From NCBI RefSeq assembly GCF_023159225.1, contig NC_063171.1, positions 434,001-498,000 on the forward strand: DNA of 64,000 nt, written 5' to 3'. This DNA is from Perognathus longimembris pacificus. Lineage: Eukaryota > Chordata > Mammalia > Rodentia > Heteromyidae. Positions 21,440 through 34,400 of this stretch are shown piece by piece; the stretch's first letter is position 1, and each line of letters begins with the position of its first letter. The position numbers were made by a program, and so were the translations under genes. The notes beneath the pieces are model-generated. The model searched no databases and had not been told where the DNA came from. It was given only the letters and a program-made list of their open reading frames with translations.

Positions 21440-24336
21440 ATACTATGGTCTTTGGGAAGTGCTGGAAATGGGACTTGCATCATTACAGTTTCCAGGGAAG
21501 AAGGCTAAGGGAGATCAGCAGGTTGGGGAGGGAGCAGCAGCCCAATAAACATATTGTACAGAGCTGAGAGTTGTGTTTTCTATGTTGCATCTGGGTTGTA
21601 TTGTTGACCTAGATTTCCTGGAGAGGAAACCAGGAAAATCTCTCTCAGTCTATGAGGCTTTTAAATCTGAGAGTCATCAGCTGTTTCTGCAGTATCTCCA
21701 GTTCTTCCACGAGGGATTGTGTTCTTAGATTGGAAATAACATTTGGCTCCTATGAGTTTTTCCCTCTGGATGTAGCTGGAAAAATCCAGGTGTTTTGCTT
21801 TAGACACGAGTGCAGGAAACAGATTTTGCCTTCTGTTTTTGAAAGGTGCAATTTGGGAGCAAGAGCCTTCATTTCCTCTCCAGAAGGAGGAACATAAGTC
21901 CTTTCATTCACATCCATCGTATTTTATTTCAGATTCAGAAACCTTTTAATTTCAGCAGAAATCTCAACATATGTTATCTTGCTCCAAAACAGCAAATGGT
22001 GGCTTAAAATATATTCATGCATTTCAAGAGCTCACTCTCTAAAACAATATATACATAGACATTTCTGCTCATATGGCACTTATTTCATAGAGTTTTCCCC
22101 CTCTCTCTTTTTTTCTCTTTAAACTCTGCAAGCCCAAAGCAAATGTAAAGAGAATCCACAAGTATTTTGTAATTCTGGGAAGGTTAATTGCACTATTTAT
22201 AGACCAAACTGTAAAGTGCAAGCCCTCTTTGTGACCCTTCAGGGTCACAATAGTAATAGCAACCTCAGTGGAACCCTGACCAGTCATGAAGTACTGTCTG
22301 TGATACCGAGAAAGCTGACAGTTCAATCACAGCACTGTTTCAATAGAGAACTCCATATATTTAAAGCACCTATACTGTTTTCCCTCTAAATGACAGGCTT
22401 GACAGATGGGCCAAAAGCACTGCAGACATTTGAACAAGGAAATAGAGAGGGAGCCTGCTGGAAGCTTGGCTTCATGCAGCCAGCCGAGAATGATGAATAG
22501 AGTGTGATTGTGTCTGACAGGTAGTAATATAACTATTCATTCACCACAGAACACCTGGAGCACACTATATTAAATGGTACAAGATGGAGAGATTCTGTGA
22601 CAAGAATAGGAAGTGTGAATCTCAGGTTGAGTTTAGGTACTGCAATATAAAAGGTCCAGGGTCGAGCAATAGAAATTCCTTTGAAGAAGGCTATAATTAA
22701 ATTATTTGCTTACTAAAGTGTTTCTAATGTTTCTCTAACATGTTGCCAGGATCATTACTTCAGCATGTCTGAACACTTCAAACCAAAGCAGTTTCTCCCC
22801 TTCCTCCTTCCCCTCTCATCCTTCCCATCCCCTTTCCTTCCCTCTTCCCCTCTGTCTCTCTGTCTCTGACAACTGTAGTTATTTCTTCTCATCTGAAGTC
22901 TCTTTCTTTCATCCTTGGTCAAAGAAATTCCCAGAAAGTTCAAAGGACTGAGTGGCCAGCGGCTGGTTGTTTTCCTATTGGCAATACCTCTGACATGTCC
23001 ACCCACATGCAAAGCAGAAGGAAGAACTGGAGAGACTGTGGAATTCCCTAAGAGAGAAGAGTCATGCTTTCAAATATTCACCATTCACCTCCAAGGTCAA
23101 TAAGGATACTGACATAATGTGTCACAGTACAATCATTCTTTCCGTAGCAAAGGCTGAGGGTGGGGGAAAGGTTAGATAAAGTATACTGGTCCATTTCCAG
23201 AACATGTGTCCCATTCTGCCACCTTCAAGTGCACATATGGCTGAATATTTCTACACCTGCTTTAATGTTAATTTTTAATCACAGCATCTGACAGTCATAT
23301 TCTGAAAGCTTAACATCCACAAAGTGTCATATCATAAAGCATGCTGGAACTGACTCTTTCCAACTTGGCATTTTAACATAACTAATGTGTGAGTGTTTAT
23401 ATACCACACATGAGCAGAAGTGACATAAAAATGTCAGAGCTAAGGTAGTATTCTACTTCCTAATTGTGTGAACATACATACATATAGATTCTACATTTTG
23501 AGTGCCCCTAAGAAACTGGGGTGTATAGTGGACTCTAGTTTGATGTTAGATGCTTGGGAGAGGAAACACATGGTGGTAGCTTTTCTATAGCCAAATGTTG
23601 TTCATCAACTGTCATCTTAAATTAGTTTTTCTTGTCATTTCCTTTACTCACAGAATCCCATGACAGCCAAGGAAGGTTACAGCATTGCTGTGGCTGTGCT
23701 ATTTGGAGGGTCTCTCTGGGAGCTGAAAGGCAAGGCACTTTTGTCTTTCCACAGCCCATTTTCTCTTCCTGTCTTTGAGGCTGATTTTCCTGGTATGAAG
23801 ATGCTCTGACAGCTATCTCACTGCCCTCTACACAGACCTGACCAAACGATCTCAGATTTGGCTTGCTTGAGAAAAACACTTGGTGAATGGGTACAGATCT
23901 CCTTTTCCCTGCCTACTGCATAGGCAGACCCTGGGTTAACACTTACAGTGAGGTCTTTTGCAAAAGCCTCTGCAAAGGCTGGGAAAGATAGAACTGTTCC
24001 CATTTACGATGTGTTTTTGCATGTGACCTTTCTAATCAACTATGGGAAAGAAAATACAGTTCAAGCACCACTATCCTTATAAAACCCTCCCAAGTTTCTG
24101 TCTTTATCCCCTTAACCATTTCCACAGCCTTGTTTTCCTACTGGTATCAGGCAGCTATTTCGATGACTAAATCAATGGTTGATTTGTGGATTTTTTTATG
24201 TCTGACTCTGTAACTAGAAATCTCTATGTATTTTACCATGCTAATCTTACAAAAGGATATTGAACAAACGTTAATTCTATTCTAGCCTGTAAAGACTATG
24301 TTTCCAGAAACTGAGCAAAAGGGAAAGATCCAGCTA
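21440..24336. other. Unique DNA, no gene recognised
   Basis: Nearly 2.9 kb without a recognisable repeat. Short open frames on both strands (up to 94 codons) have no domain or splice context I can defend. A segment at about 22,380-22,560 is balanced in composition and could be a conserved non-coding element. A pyrimidine-rich patch lies at 22,795-22,870. Confidence 0.4.
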
Positions 24337-24530
24337 GCCTCTGGTCGCTCAAGCTTGTAATCCTATTAACTCAGGAGGCTGAGCTCTGAGAATCAGGGTT
24401 TGAAGCCAACCTGAGCAAGAAAGTCCATGGACTCCTATTTTCAATTAACTACCAAAAAGCTGGATGTGGAAGTATGGCTCAAGTTGTACATCATCAACCT
24501 TGAGTGAAATATCTAAGCAACAGTGCCCAG
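24337..24530 (+). mobile_element. Composite SINE, 3' end decayed
   Basis: Head TCTGGTCGCTCAAGCTTGTA, CTCAGGAGGCTGAGCTCTGA, linker TATTTTCAATTAACTACC, and Geo-like half AGCTGGATGTGGAAGTATGG. The B box is eroded (CCCAGGTTGTACTGCC). Confidence 0.78.
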
Positions 24531-25661
24531 GTTGTACTGCCCTCCCCGCTCCCCCTCCAAAAAAAGAAAAAGACCACAAGATCCTAGTTGGTCTGTGTTA
24601 ACAGACCTGAATAAAAGCTGATAATAAGATATCCTGTTTCTCTTAAGTCTTAGTAATATTTCTCCTGCACAGTAGACTTCAGGGTGAACCTCCATTGCAT
24701 CTACTTTTTATAAGCACACTACCAAATTGTTTGCTGTCATGAGTCATCATGTGTGGCTTTGTATCTGCTACATATCATTTCTCTTCTAGTGGAGAGTCTT
24801 CATGCTGCCAAGAAGGGAAAAGGAACTGCTTTGCAAAATAAGCAAATTTTTTTATCTAGTGTTTAAATGGGCATTCAGTTTTTTTCCCCATGTAAATCAG
24901 GAAAAGCAATTTGCTTGTGCAGAGAAAAAAAAACCCACACAAACACAAATCCTAAACCATTGCTAACAGCTCCCCTTTCTTGGCTGGCACTGGGAGTTCA
25001 TTATAGATGAAGAAATGGAATTAGCACCCATATGGTTGGAGACAGTAATTAATTAATTTGTGTCCATTTTTTGTGGCTTAAACATAGTATAAAAATTCTG
25101 TTGAATGTTTCAAAATCTGTGTTATATTTACATTAAGCTAATAATATGAACATCTGGGTTTCTAGATTCTTCAGGTTCCACTGAAAAGACATTGTATGCA
25201 AATTTGTCCAAAAATTTACCATTTGTGTTTAGTGGGAGACAGACTTGTACATCACAAGGACAAATTAAACCCTGGGTTCTCATGGCTGCCATAATGTAAA
25301 TTAATTTTATTTGAAATAAGAAGCTACATTAGTTCACTGTGCATTGAAGAAAAGTTGCTGTTTTTGAAGAACTGTTTTCATCTTGTAAGAGAAAATGGGA
25401 AATGTGGATAAAATGAATATTAACAATATAATAGGCTTGGCCACTCATGTTGATTGGAGTTCTTTAATCATAGTAGAGGCAGAGGAATCTTAACAGTTTC
25501 TCCTTTCTCTAATGAAGCAAATTGTGCTCTATTGTGGTTCAGGCTTATTTGATTGCAGGTTAGTATCTGTTCACTCACTGAACTGACAGACCATACATGA
25601 ACTGTAGAGATTCTGTCATAGAAGCTTTGAATGCCAGAGAGTTGAGTTAAAATAGGTAATA
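24531..25661. other. Unique AT-rich DNA
   Basis: No gene recognised. Around 24,980-25,060 there is faint MIR-like text, too weak to call. Confidence 0.45.
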
Positions 25662-25881
25662 GAGCTGGATGCTGGTGGCTTGCACCTATAATCCTGGCTA
25701 CTCAGAAGGCTGAGAACCTTGGTTTCAGAGACAATCCAGGAAGACAAGTCTGAAAGCCCTTTATTTCCCACTAACTGGCTAAGAGCTACAAGTGGAGGTG
25801 TGGCTTGAGTGGCAGAGCTCCTGTGGGCAAGTGAAAAAGCCAAGCAAAATATGAGGCCCTGAGTTCAAGCTCTGGTATCAT
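25662..25881 (+). mobile_element. Composite SINE
   Basis: Head GATGCTGGTGGCTTGCACCT and ATAATCCTGGCTACTCAGAA, Geo-like half AGTGGAGGTGTGGCTTGAGT, B box GAGTTCAAGCTCTGGTATC, then an imperfect CACATGCATACATA tail. Confidence 0.86.
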
Positions 25882-27366
25882 CACACATGCACATGCATAC
25901 ATACAAATGTGTAATGAATATATGTATATATGTATATTTAATTCACACTAATTTTTATATATTTTGTTCTTTAACTGTAGCAAAGATAGGAATTAAAACA
26001 CCTCTTGACATCCACTAGTATGGATGCTAGTCTTGAATACTAGGCATGGGAAAGTTACAAAAAATGTAAAAGCGCTACTGGAAGAGAATTGTAGTCCCTA
26101 AACAGGTGATGTTAAAAAAGAAATGGAAGAGGAGGAGGAAGATGGCGCCATCACAATAGGGAGGCACCCCAACTCGCTCCAACCAAATAGTGAGCTGGAA
26201 ACTCCAACACCCAACGCCCCATCAAGAGACCAGCAAACCCAACAACCAGAACAAACAGAGAAATACAGGGAAAAACAGAACAAAGAAAGAATATCCTATA
26301 ATCTGCACGGAGCTGGAAAATCTCTGGGGTACCCTCCCCACCCGGGCCCAAACAGGGCCAAACTGGGAAAGTGGTCCTGGCACCAGTGAACAGGACCACA
26401 GATCATCAGCAACCACAGAAGCAACAGTGGAAAAGACCCACCATGAGTACAGAGACCAGACAGCAAGAGCTCCACAGGCCCCAGACTGTGTGCAGACCTG
26501 AAGGAGCCAGATGGTGGCACAGGACCAGTGGCCCGGGACCAAACAGCAGGGACCAGACAACAGCAAGGGAACCAGGCACCTCAAATGTGAAGAGTCAGGG
26601 CCACCGCCGCTGCCAAATAATCACCACATCTGAGTCCGGAAAAGGTCACAGCAGCACGGGACACACACAATCCAGGACCAGTAAGTTCCCCATTGCCCCC
26701 ACCTCTCAAATGGTAGATCAGCTCTGGCAGAGACCCCAAACCTGATGTAGAGCTCATCACAAGGGGTCAAAGAAACTAGAGTTCCCTCCCTGCCCCGAGG
26801 GAACCAAAGAGTCCCATATCTGGTGGCTCTAGGACCCTACAGCTCCTGGGAGAACACAGGAGCTAGCAATGGGTAGAGAAGCTCCCAACAAAGTGGCCGG
26901 GGAGACACCTTAGGCCAGCAGCCCCCACAGCCCCAGCTGGGTAGCCTGAATCTGCCCATACCATCCCCTCTAGCAGGGACCCAGGGACTGGTAAGCATTT
27001 GACCTCCACTTGAGGTGCCCTGGTGTGCGTGGACTTTTCTAACAATAGTCACAGTCTTGCTGGTATACAATACCAGCCCAGCAGGGTCACCTGGGCCGCG
27101 GAGCACATGCCCCCCCCCACAGTGGAAGAGCAGAGAGTCTGTGGGCACCAACCCACACCCAGACACTTGAACCTGCTGGGGACCACACATTCCTCCCCAC
27201 AGTAGATTTTTGAGAAGGTACAAGCACTCTCCAACAATCTGGGGCAGCGCAACCCCCAAAAGAAGCACAAGAGCTCACACACTCACATGCCCCCCAGAGG
27301 GCCCGCGTGGGTCAGTGTTCTAGCCCTCCAGCAGGAGGGTTCCGCACCCACTTCCATGCAGGAGCG

Positions 27367-27580
27367 GACAGGTGGGTGAGCTGCCCCTCAGTGGCTATGC
27401 CTGCTCTGATAGGCACACTCTGCACAAGTGGGCGGGGCCCCATCAGTGGCAATGCCAGCTCTGATAGGCACACTCTGCACAGGTGGGCAGGCGATCCCTC
27501 AACAGCAACACCTGCTCTGACAGGAATACTCTGCAAAGGTGGGCGAGCTGCCCCTCAGCAGCAATACTCAATCTGAAAGG
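27367..27580 (+). repeat. 56-bp tandem repeat in the L1-A 5' UTR
   Basis: Three to four imperfect units, about 56-57 bases each, share GCTCTGATAGGCACACTCTG and GGTGGGC and then a CCCTCA-GCAGCAA block. Unit cores start near 27,401, 27,457, 27,512 and 27,569. Tandem monomers in the 5' UTR are known promoter modules in mouse L1. That this array has a promoter role is inference. Confidence 0.85.
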
Positions 27581-27968
27581 CAAGCTCTCTTGGCCCGCAG
27601 CAACTAGCAGGGAAAGAATCAAAGAAGAGAAAAGTCTCCATGCCACACTGAATCAGTGACCTGCAAACTCCCAACAGGGGCCCACAAGGGTGGACACAGT
27701 ACAGTGGGAGAGCAAGGTCCCACAGAGAAAACCCCAGAACCTACCCACCCCTAACTGCTGTGAGGGTAACCACCTAGGCAACAACCAAGATGGTCATGCT
27801 CACCCATAAGGCAGTAAGGTTCAACAGCCGAACTCAAACCCAGAGCCAAGATACAAGAAAGTCCCCACTGATGGACCAGTGGGAACCAGTACAAAGCCAA
27901 GCCAAGGCCGGCACCTACAGGCTGCTGAAAGGAAGTTCAGGAAGCAATCCATAACTGCTTCACTCCAG

Positions 27969-28292
27969 ATGTGTAAATCACAATGTAATATTACAAATTT
28001 TATGAAAGGTCAAGCAAACTCGCCAGCTCCACAAAGCATTACGACCGAAGAGGAGATGGAAAATAAAAAAAAAAAAAAACAACTGAGGCTAAGGTAGCAG
28101 AAATTGTCAAAAGCTTCAGGAATGAATTCAGAAAATAATTCCAGGAATTTAGAATGGAGGTCTCGAAGGACCTTCAGGAAGTAAAGGAAGAAATGGAAGC
28201 AAAAATAAATAGTCTACTCCTCCGTTAAAGAAGAACTTAACATCCTGAGAAACAAAATGCATGAAAAAAATAGATTCAAAACACAACTCATT
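27969..28292 (+). pseudogene. L1-A ORF1 remnant, N-terminal coiled-coil part
   Basis: ORF1 encodes the L1 RNA-binding chaperone. The frame opens MCKSQCNITNFMKGQANSP, typical of L1 ORF1 N-termini, and goes on with a Lys/Glu-rich heptad-like stretch (EVKEEMEAKINSLL) of the trimerising coiled coil. It holds an in-frame stop, frame slips at an A14 run (about 28,066-28,079), and then the insertion of copy B. The rest of ORF1 is at 36,090. Confidence 0.85.
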
Positions 28293-28306
28293 AAAAGAAG
28301 AAATTA

Positions 28307-29798
28307 GAAAGGAACTTCTGGGAAGACTGTGGAGGAGCACCAGAACACTAGCTAAGCTCCCTCTGACATCCCAGTTTAACCACTCCATAAAAACTTTTAC
28401 TCCTAGTAAGACAGCCCAAGTAAGTTATAACAGTACAGGGATTCTTGCCAGGAAGAAAAAATCGACTTTGCTAGCGTGAAAACACAGGTTTGAGCTATGG
28501 GTGGTGTTCCACCTCCATGCCAGTGCCGGGGCCAGCACAGTACCCTAAATTCTTCACACCTAAAGCACACAGCGCTGACCAGAAAGAAATCCTCCAGACT
28601 GTGGCAGACAGACAAGGATGGCAGGCTGAGCACGGAAGGACCGAAACCGCAGAGAAAGCATGAGTACCCCACAAAATACATTCTCAATCGCACCCACAGA
28701 ACAGTTTCTGGAAGCTAGGCCTTCCCCCACTGCCAGAGCAAAGTGCCATCTTTAACACTGGCATAGGGTCAGACCAGACTGGAACTAAAGCGGGCCTGGG
28801 GAAAGTGAGGACAAAGGGGCCATCTTTGAAAAGGGCAAGAGAGACTGACCAGTGAGAGCCAGCTCTGCCCAGGAGAACGACCCCTGCCTAGGCAGGAGGC
28901 ATGTCCCAGGCCAAGGCTCACACATTCAGGTGAACTCAGCCAGAGGTGCCCCACCCTGCCTGCCAGAATTTCTAAATTGATACTGAAAGCAGCGAGCAGC
29001 TACCAGTGGCAAGGAAAAACCAGAAGGGAGAATAAACAGTTCTCGAGACAGATAAACGGTCTCATCACAGAGGAAGCCCAATTCCCAGCCAGAAACAGAG
29101 CTGAATTCCATAGCCAGCTCCTCCCAGGAGGCCACCCTGCCCAGGAGGCAGGAACAACCCCCAGGCAAGCAACTCTCAGCCAGGTAAACCGAGCCAGAGG
29201 TGCCCTGCCCTGCTGAGTCCACATCCTATTCAAAGCCAGGTGTTAAAGGCAGCGGTCCCACAGCAGATGGAAGCAGCCACAGTTCCCAAGACTATTCACA
29301 TCCCCCACCTACAGAGGACACCTAAGTCCTACCTGCAAGCTGTGCAAACCAGATAGCCCCAGGATTTCACTAACAGGGAAGGAGGGTCAAAGCAAATCCA
29401 TCCCCTGCAACTTAAAGCAAGTCAAACCAGAGACTATAGAAAGCCTACCCAAACACGGAAGTCTTCATTTTTTTCAATTTCTTATTTTATATTTTTTCAT
29501 TTCTGAGACTTCATTTGTTTTTTTGTTGTTGTTGTTGTTTTCCATTTTTATTTGTTTATTGGTTTTATTTTTGTTTTTCTGGGGTATTTTTGATAATTTT
29601 TTGTGTTTTGCGCATTTGTCTTCCAGTATTTTTTCTTTGTTTCTCTCTTCACATTCTCTTTCTTTAAAATGACTTTCCTATGACAGACACCTTCACTCTT
29701 TTCAGCTAACTCTCCATTGTCTATCATTTTAACTTGGTTCTTTCTACCAATTCTACTCTTCTCCACATTTCTTTGTCACTGAAAATAAACCAAAATCA

Positions 29799-29844
<46 letters not shown>

Positions 29845-30285
29845 CTTACATTTTACTCTATTCTCTTCATTACCTCCAACTGACCCTTATGATTTACTTC
29901 TAGGACCTCAAGACTCCATTGACCCCTGGCTATTGGATAGAGGGTATCCCTGTTCAATCCGAATGAATCTAAGAAGTTCATAGAGAAAGCCAGCCAGTCC
30001 AACAAGAACTTAATATAAGAACAAAAATTGCTCATAGTGTTGTAACAGTAAATAAGTAACTACAGAATACCAGGCTCAGGATTGGTTGTTATATGGAAAT
30101 TGTATTCTTTAGGCACACCAAATCTAATTTTATATACAGGTATACAAGGTATCTGTGTATAATTGTGAACTTGTAAGATTTATACCAGAGTGCTTGGTAA
30201 GGTCTGCTTTGGGTCTTAAATGGTGCTCACAGGTGCTTGTATATTGTCATTCCCAATCCAAATGGGCAGAAGAAGTACAAGAAAG
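28307..30285 (+). promoter_or_regulatory. 5' UTR of L1 copy B
   Basis: About 2 kb upstream of ORF1. It contains a GC-rich first kilobase, a T-rich block (29,460-29,780) and a CA repeat (29,797-29,842). In L1s this region carries the internal RNA polymerase II promoter; I cannot locate specific elements. From about 28,560 onward it is nearly identical to copy C's 5' UTR. The open antisense frames here (for example 28,926-29,222) look like chance frames in GC-rich DNA. Confidence 0.75.
29797..29842 (+). repeat. (CA)n microsatellite in the L1-B 5' UTR
   Basis: The same repeat, as GT, sits at the homologous place in copy C (51,343-51,391), so it was present in the shared source sequence. Confidence 0.93.
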
Positions 30286-31260
30286 ATGGCAAACAATGGA
30301 GTCTCATCTCCCACTCAAAACAAGCAGGAAGCAGAGCAGTCAGTCAAAGAGATAGAAGAGAACCCTCAAAATGTTCTACGAAGTCTACTGATAAAAATGT
30401 TAAATAAAAAGTTTGAATCAATACATCCATCCATCCATGAGTAAAAGAAGATTTCATGACCTGTACAAATAGAAAGATAAATGAACTTCAAGAGTAAAGT
30501 TAAAAGATAGCTACCCAGCTAAAAGATTTGAGAGACAGCAGTCAAACCCAATTAATGAAGTAAAGAACTCCATTCAGGTCCTAAGAGATAATTATAACAA
30601 AAACATGGAAATCATCAGGAAAGACCAGTCAGAAGGAAAAGAGATTCGAAATCAAGTACCTACCCTACAGTCCAGACTAGATAAAGCAGAGGATCAAATC
30701 TCAGGAGCTAAAGATTCCCTAGAATCTATGGAGTAAGACCAGAAATCATTACAAAACCAATCCACAATCGACAAAAGAGATGACTACAAGAGCTCCAAGA
30801 CACAATCAGGAAGCCCTATTTAAGGCTAATAGGTATTGAGGAAAGCCTAGAGAAAGATGTTAATGGAATAGGAAACCTGTTTAATAGAACATTACCCAAG
30901 AACTTCTCAAATATCCAGAAGGATAGGCTTATACAGATACAAGAAGCATTTAGAACCCCAAACCGACCTGACCAGAATAGGACATACCATTGACACATTG
31001 TGATCAAAGCAGGATCAATAGAGTCCTAGGAAAGAATGCTTAATGCTGTTAGGGAGAAGAAAATAATCACATATAAAGGAAAAGCAATCAGAATTACCCC
31101 AGACTTCTCAACAGAGACCATGAAAGCAAGGAGAGTCTGGAATGAGGTACACAAAAACCTAAATAAAAATAACTACCAACGAAGAATACTGTAACCAGCT
31201 AAACTCTCATTCATAACTGAAATTCAAAAGTTTTTCACAGTAAGGAAAAACTGAAACAAT
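30286..31260 (+). pseudogene. L1-B ORF1 remnant
   Basis: The start is MANNGVSSPTQNKQEAEQ, in a good context (AAGATGG). The first 53 codons are open and end in a stop after a CATC repeat. Beyond that the RRM-like and C-terminal parts can be followed through several stops and shifts (IGIEESLEKD, then AFRTPNRPDQ, then YPAKLSF-like text near 31,195). The product would be the L1 RNA-binding protein. Non-functional. Confidence 0.88.
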
Positions 31261-31429
31261 ATATCTCCACCAAACCAGCTTTATAGAAAATCCTCAAAGA
31301 TATATTATACAGGGAAAACAATCAAGATCCCAATACAGAGAAATGAACCAAAAATAGAAAACCAGAATATTAGATCAAGAATTGGGAAGACACAGATTTT
31401 TACAAGATAGCTATATGAAAGGAAAAACA

Positions 31430-34400
31430 ATCATCTCTCAATCCTAACTCTCAACATTAATGGACTTAATGCTCCAATCAAATGACATAGGCACATAAGT
31501 TGGATCAAAAACCAAGATCCAGCTTTCTGCTGCCTCCAAGAGACACATCAATCTTGCAAAAGTAAACATCTTCTAAAAGTGAAAGGCTGGAATAAAATCT
31601 ACCAAACAAACAGACCCCATAAACAGGCTGGAGTTGTAATCCTAGTATCAGACAAAATTGACTTCAAATTAAAAATGGTAAGAAGAGACAAAGAACGTTA
31701 CTACATACTAATAAAGGGATCTCCCCTACAGGAAGGTATAACCATCCTAAATATCTACACACCAAATACTGGAGCACCCAACTACAGCAAACAAACACTA
31801 CTGACTTTATAAACACTCATAGTCCCAAACGCATTGATAGTTGGAGACTTAAATACTCCACTGTCACCTCTGGAGAGATCAACACCACAAAAACTGAACA
31901 AAGAAACCACAGAACTAAACAACTGCATAGACCAACTAGACTTAACCGGTTTCTACAGAATATTCCATCCAGCAACACCAGAATACACATTCTTTTCAGC
32001 AGTACATGGAACATTCTCCAAAATAGATCACATGTTAGGGTACAAAGAAAACCTGTACAAATTCAGAAGTAACAAAACCATTCCCTGCATTCTCTCAGAC
32101 CACAATGGAATAAAATTAGAGCTCAACTCAAACAGCCACCACAGAAAATGCTACAATTCATGGAGGTTAAACAACACACTGCTGAACCATCAGTGGGTCA
32201 TTGAAAAATTAGAACAGAAATTCAAATGTTTATGGAATTCAACCAAGATGAGTACACAAAGTACCAGCCCCTTTGGGACACAGCAAAGGCAGTACTCACA
32301 GGAATATTTATATCTCTGAGTGCCCTCACCAACAAACTGGAGAAACATCAACTTAAGGAAGCACATTAATCTCCTTGAAAGAAAACAATCCAACTCCAAG
32401 TCAATAGATGGAAGCAAATATTTAAAATCAAATCTGAATTAAATGAGTTTGAGACAAAAAATAATCAAAAGAATCAACAAAACAAAGATTTGGTTCTTTA
32501 AAATATTAAGAAGCTACACAGACCCCTAGAAAACCTGACCAAAAAAAAAAAAAAAAAGAAGACAACACACCCAAATAAACAAGATCAGAGACGAAACAGG
32601 TACCATCACCACAGAAATAACCAAAATTCAGAAAATAATAAGGGACTATTTTGCAAACCTTTATGCCAACAAATTAGACCTGGAAGAAATGGATGATTAT
32701 CTAGAAATAATTGATATCCCCAAACTCAAACATAAAGATTTAAACCCTCTAAACAGACCCATATCCAGCATCGAAATAGAAATGGCAATAACTGATCTCC
32801 CATCATAGAAAAGACCAGGTCCAGACGGATTCAGAGAAGAATTCCACAGGGCCTTCAAAACAGAGCTCACACAAGTATTTCTCGAACTTTTCAATGAAAT
32901 TGAAAGGGAAAATTCACTTAAAAACACATTCTATGAAGCCAGTATAACCCTCATCCCAAAACCAGGCAGGGTCTCATCATGGAAAGAGAACTATAGACTG
33001 ATTTCCCTGAAGAACAAAGATGCAAAAATTCTCAACAAAATTCTGGCCAATAGATTTCAGTAGGTCATTAAAAAATCATATACCATGATCAAAGTGGATT
33101 CATCCTAGGGATACAAAGTAGGTTCAATGTATGCAAGTGAATTAGTGAAATCCACCACATCAACCGGAGCAAGGTAAAGAAAGTACCACATGATTATATC
33201 TCTGGATGTGGAAAAGGTATTCAATAAAATCGGGCATCCATTTAAGGTAAAAGCCCTGGAAAAACTGGGATTCCAGGGAACACTTTATTATATTCCAGGA
33301 AATACAATAAAGGCAGTTCATGACAAACCAACAGCAAGCATAATTCTAAACAATGAAAAGCTAAAGCCATTACCTTTAAAATCAGGAGCAAGACAGGGAT
33401 GTCCACTCTCTCCCCTCTTCTTTAACATAGAATTTAACTAGAATTACTAGCCACAATAATTAGGCAAGAAGGAAACATAAAGTGGATCCAAATAGGAAAA
33501 GATGGAGTTAAACTTTCTCTCTTCACAGATGACATGATCCTATACCTAAAAAAACCCGTCTACTAACCAGCTACTAGAGCTGATCCAAAACTTGGCAAAG
33601 TTGCAGGACATAAAATAAACCCTTAAAAATCAACAGCCTTCCTATATTGGAATGACCTGAAGACCGAGGCTGAAATCAGGAAAACAACTCCTTTTGCAAT
33701 AGCCTCAAAAATCATAAAATACCTTGAAATAACCTTAACCAAAGTAGTGAAAGACCTCTATGATGAGAACTTTAAAAACATGAATGTTGGGCACTGGCTT
33801 GCATCTTTGAAGAGGCGGACTTAGCCGGCCCACCTCTTCTCCAGCCCTGGGGCCTCGCGGCTGCTAGCCCCACCTGCCTTTACAGGGTCCGGAACCGGAA
33901 AGGTGGGGAAGGCTGCTCTAACCAGCCCTGCCTCCCATCTCAGACCACATGGGTGCCAAGATGGCGGCGACCGACCAACCTAGGGACAGTTCTGTGGGCC
34001 GTGACATCCGCCCTTAGGGGAAGTCCCATGACGTCACCCTTGATGGATAGCCTAACCAGCCTATCACAGTGCCTAGCTAGCCACTTCAAATCCCTCCCTT
34101 TCTTGTCGCCATTATTGCTTTAAAACGTAACCCCGGAATAAAGACCTCGGATGTTGCTTCGACTTCTCCCTGGAATCACCTGTGTGTCCTTTGTCCTGCC
34201 TTAAACGTAAGGGGGGCTCGGGGTGGCAGTTGTGCAACTCTACCTCATCTCGGCTCTACCCCACTGGGATACGCTCCCTGCTCCTCCTGCCGGCGGGAGA
34301 AGCGTCCAGAGCCGAGTGTCCCCTTCACATGAAAAACGAAATTAAGGCAGAACTAAGGAAATGGAAAAACCTCCCATGCTCCTGGATTGGGAGAATTAAT

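Larger units (their letters stand above)
26131..28292 (+). mobile_element. L1 copy A, 5' part (5' UTR and start of ORF1)
   Basis: The element begins GGAGGAGGAAGATGGCGCC, like other mammalian L1 5' ends. It is flanked upstream by AAAAAAGAAATGGAAGA (26,114-26,130). The same 17 bases recur at 40,525-40,541 after the second half, so this is one insertion split by copy B. The 5' UTR is about 1.8 kb and GC-rich and contains a 56-bp tandem repeat. ORF1 starts at 27,969. The sequence leads without loss into 36,090 once copy B is set aside. Confidence 0.9.

Noticed and set aside
26123..27646. Many overlapping frames of 60-143 codons on both strands
   Set aside because: They lie in the GC-rich 5' UTR of L1-A, where stop codons are rare. 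No codon bias or motif is seen.
28926..29222. 98-codon antisense frame in the L1-B 5' UTR, identical in L1-C, like a primate ORF0
   Set aside because: The DNA itself is identical in this tract, so conservation of the frame says nothing about coding. Other frames on both strands are equally open and equally conserved.
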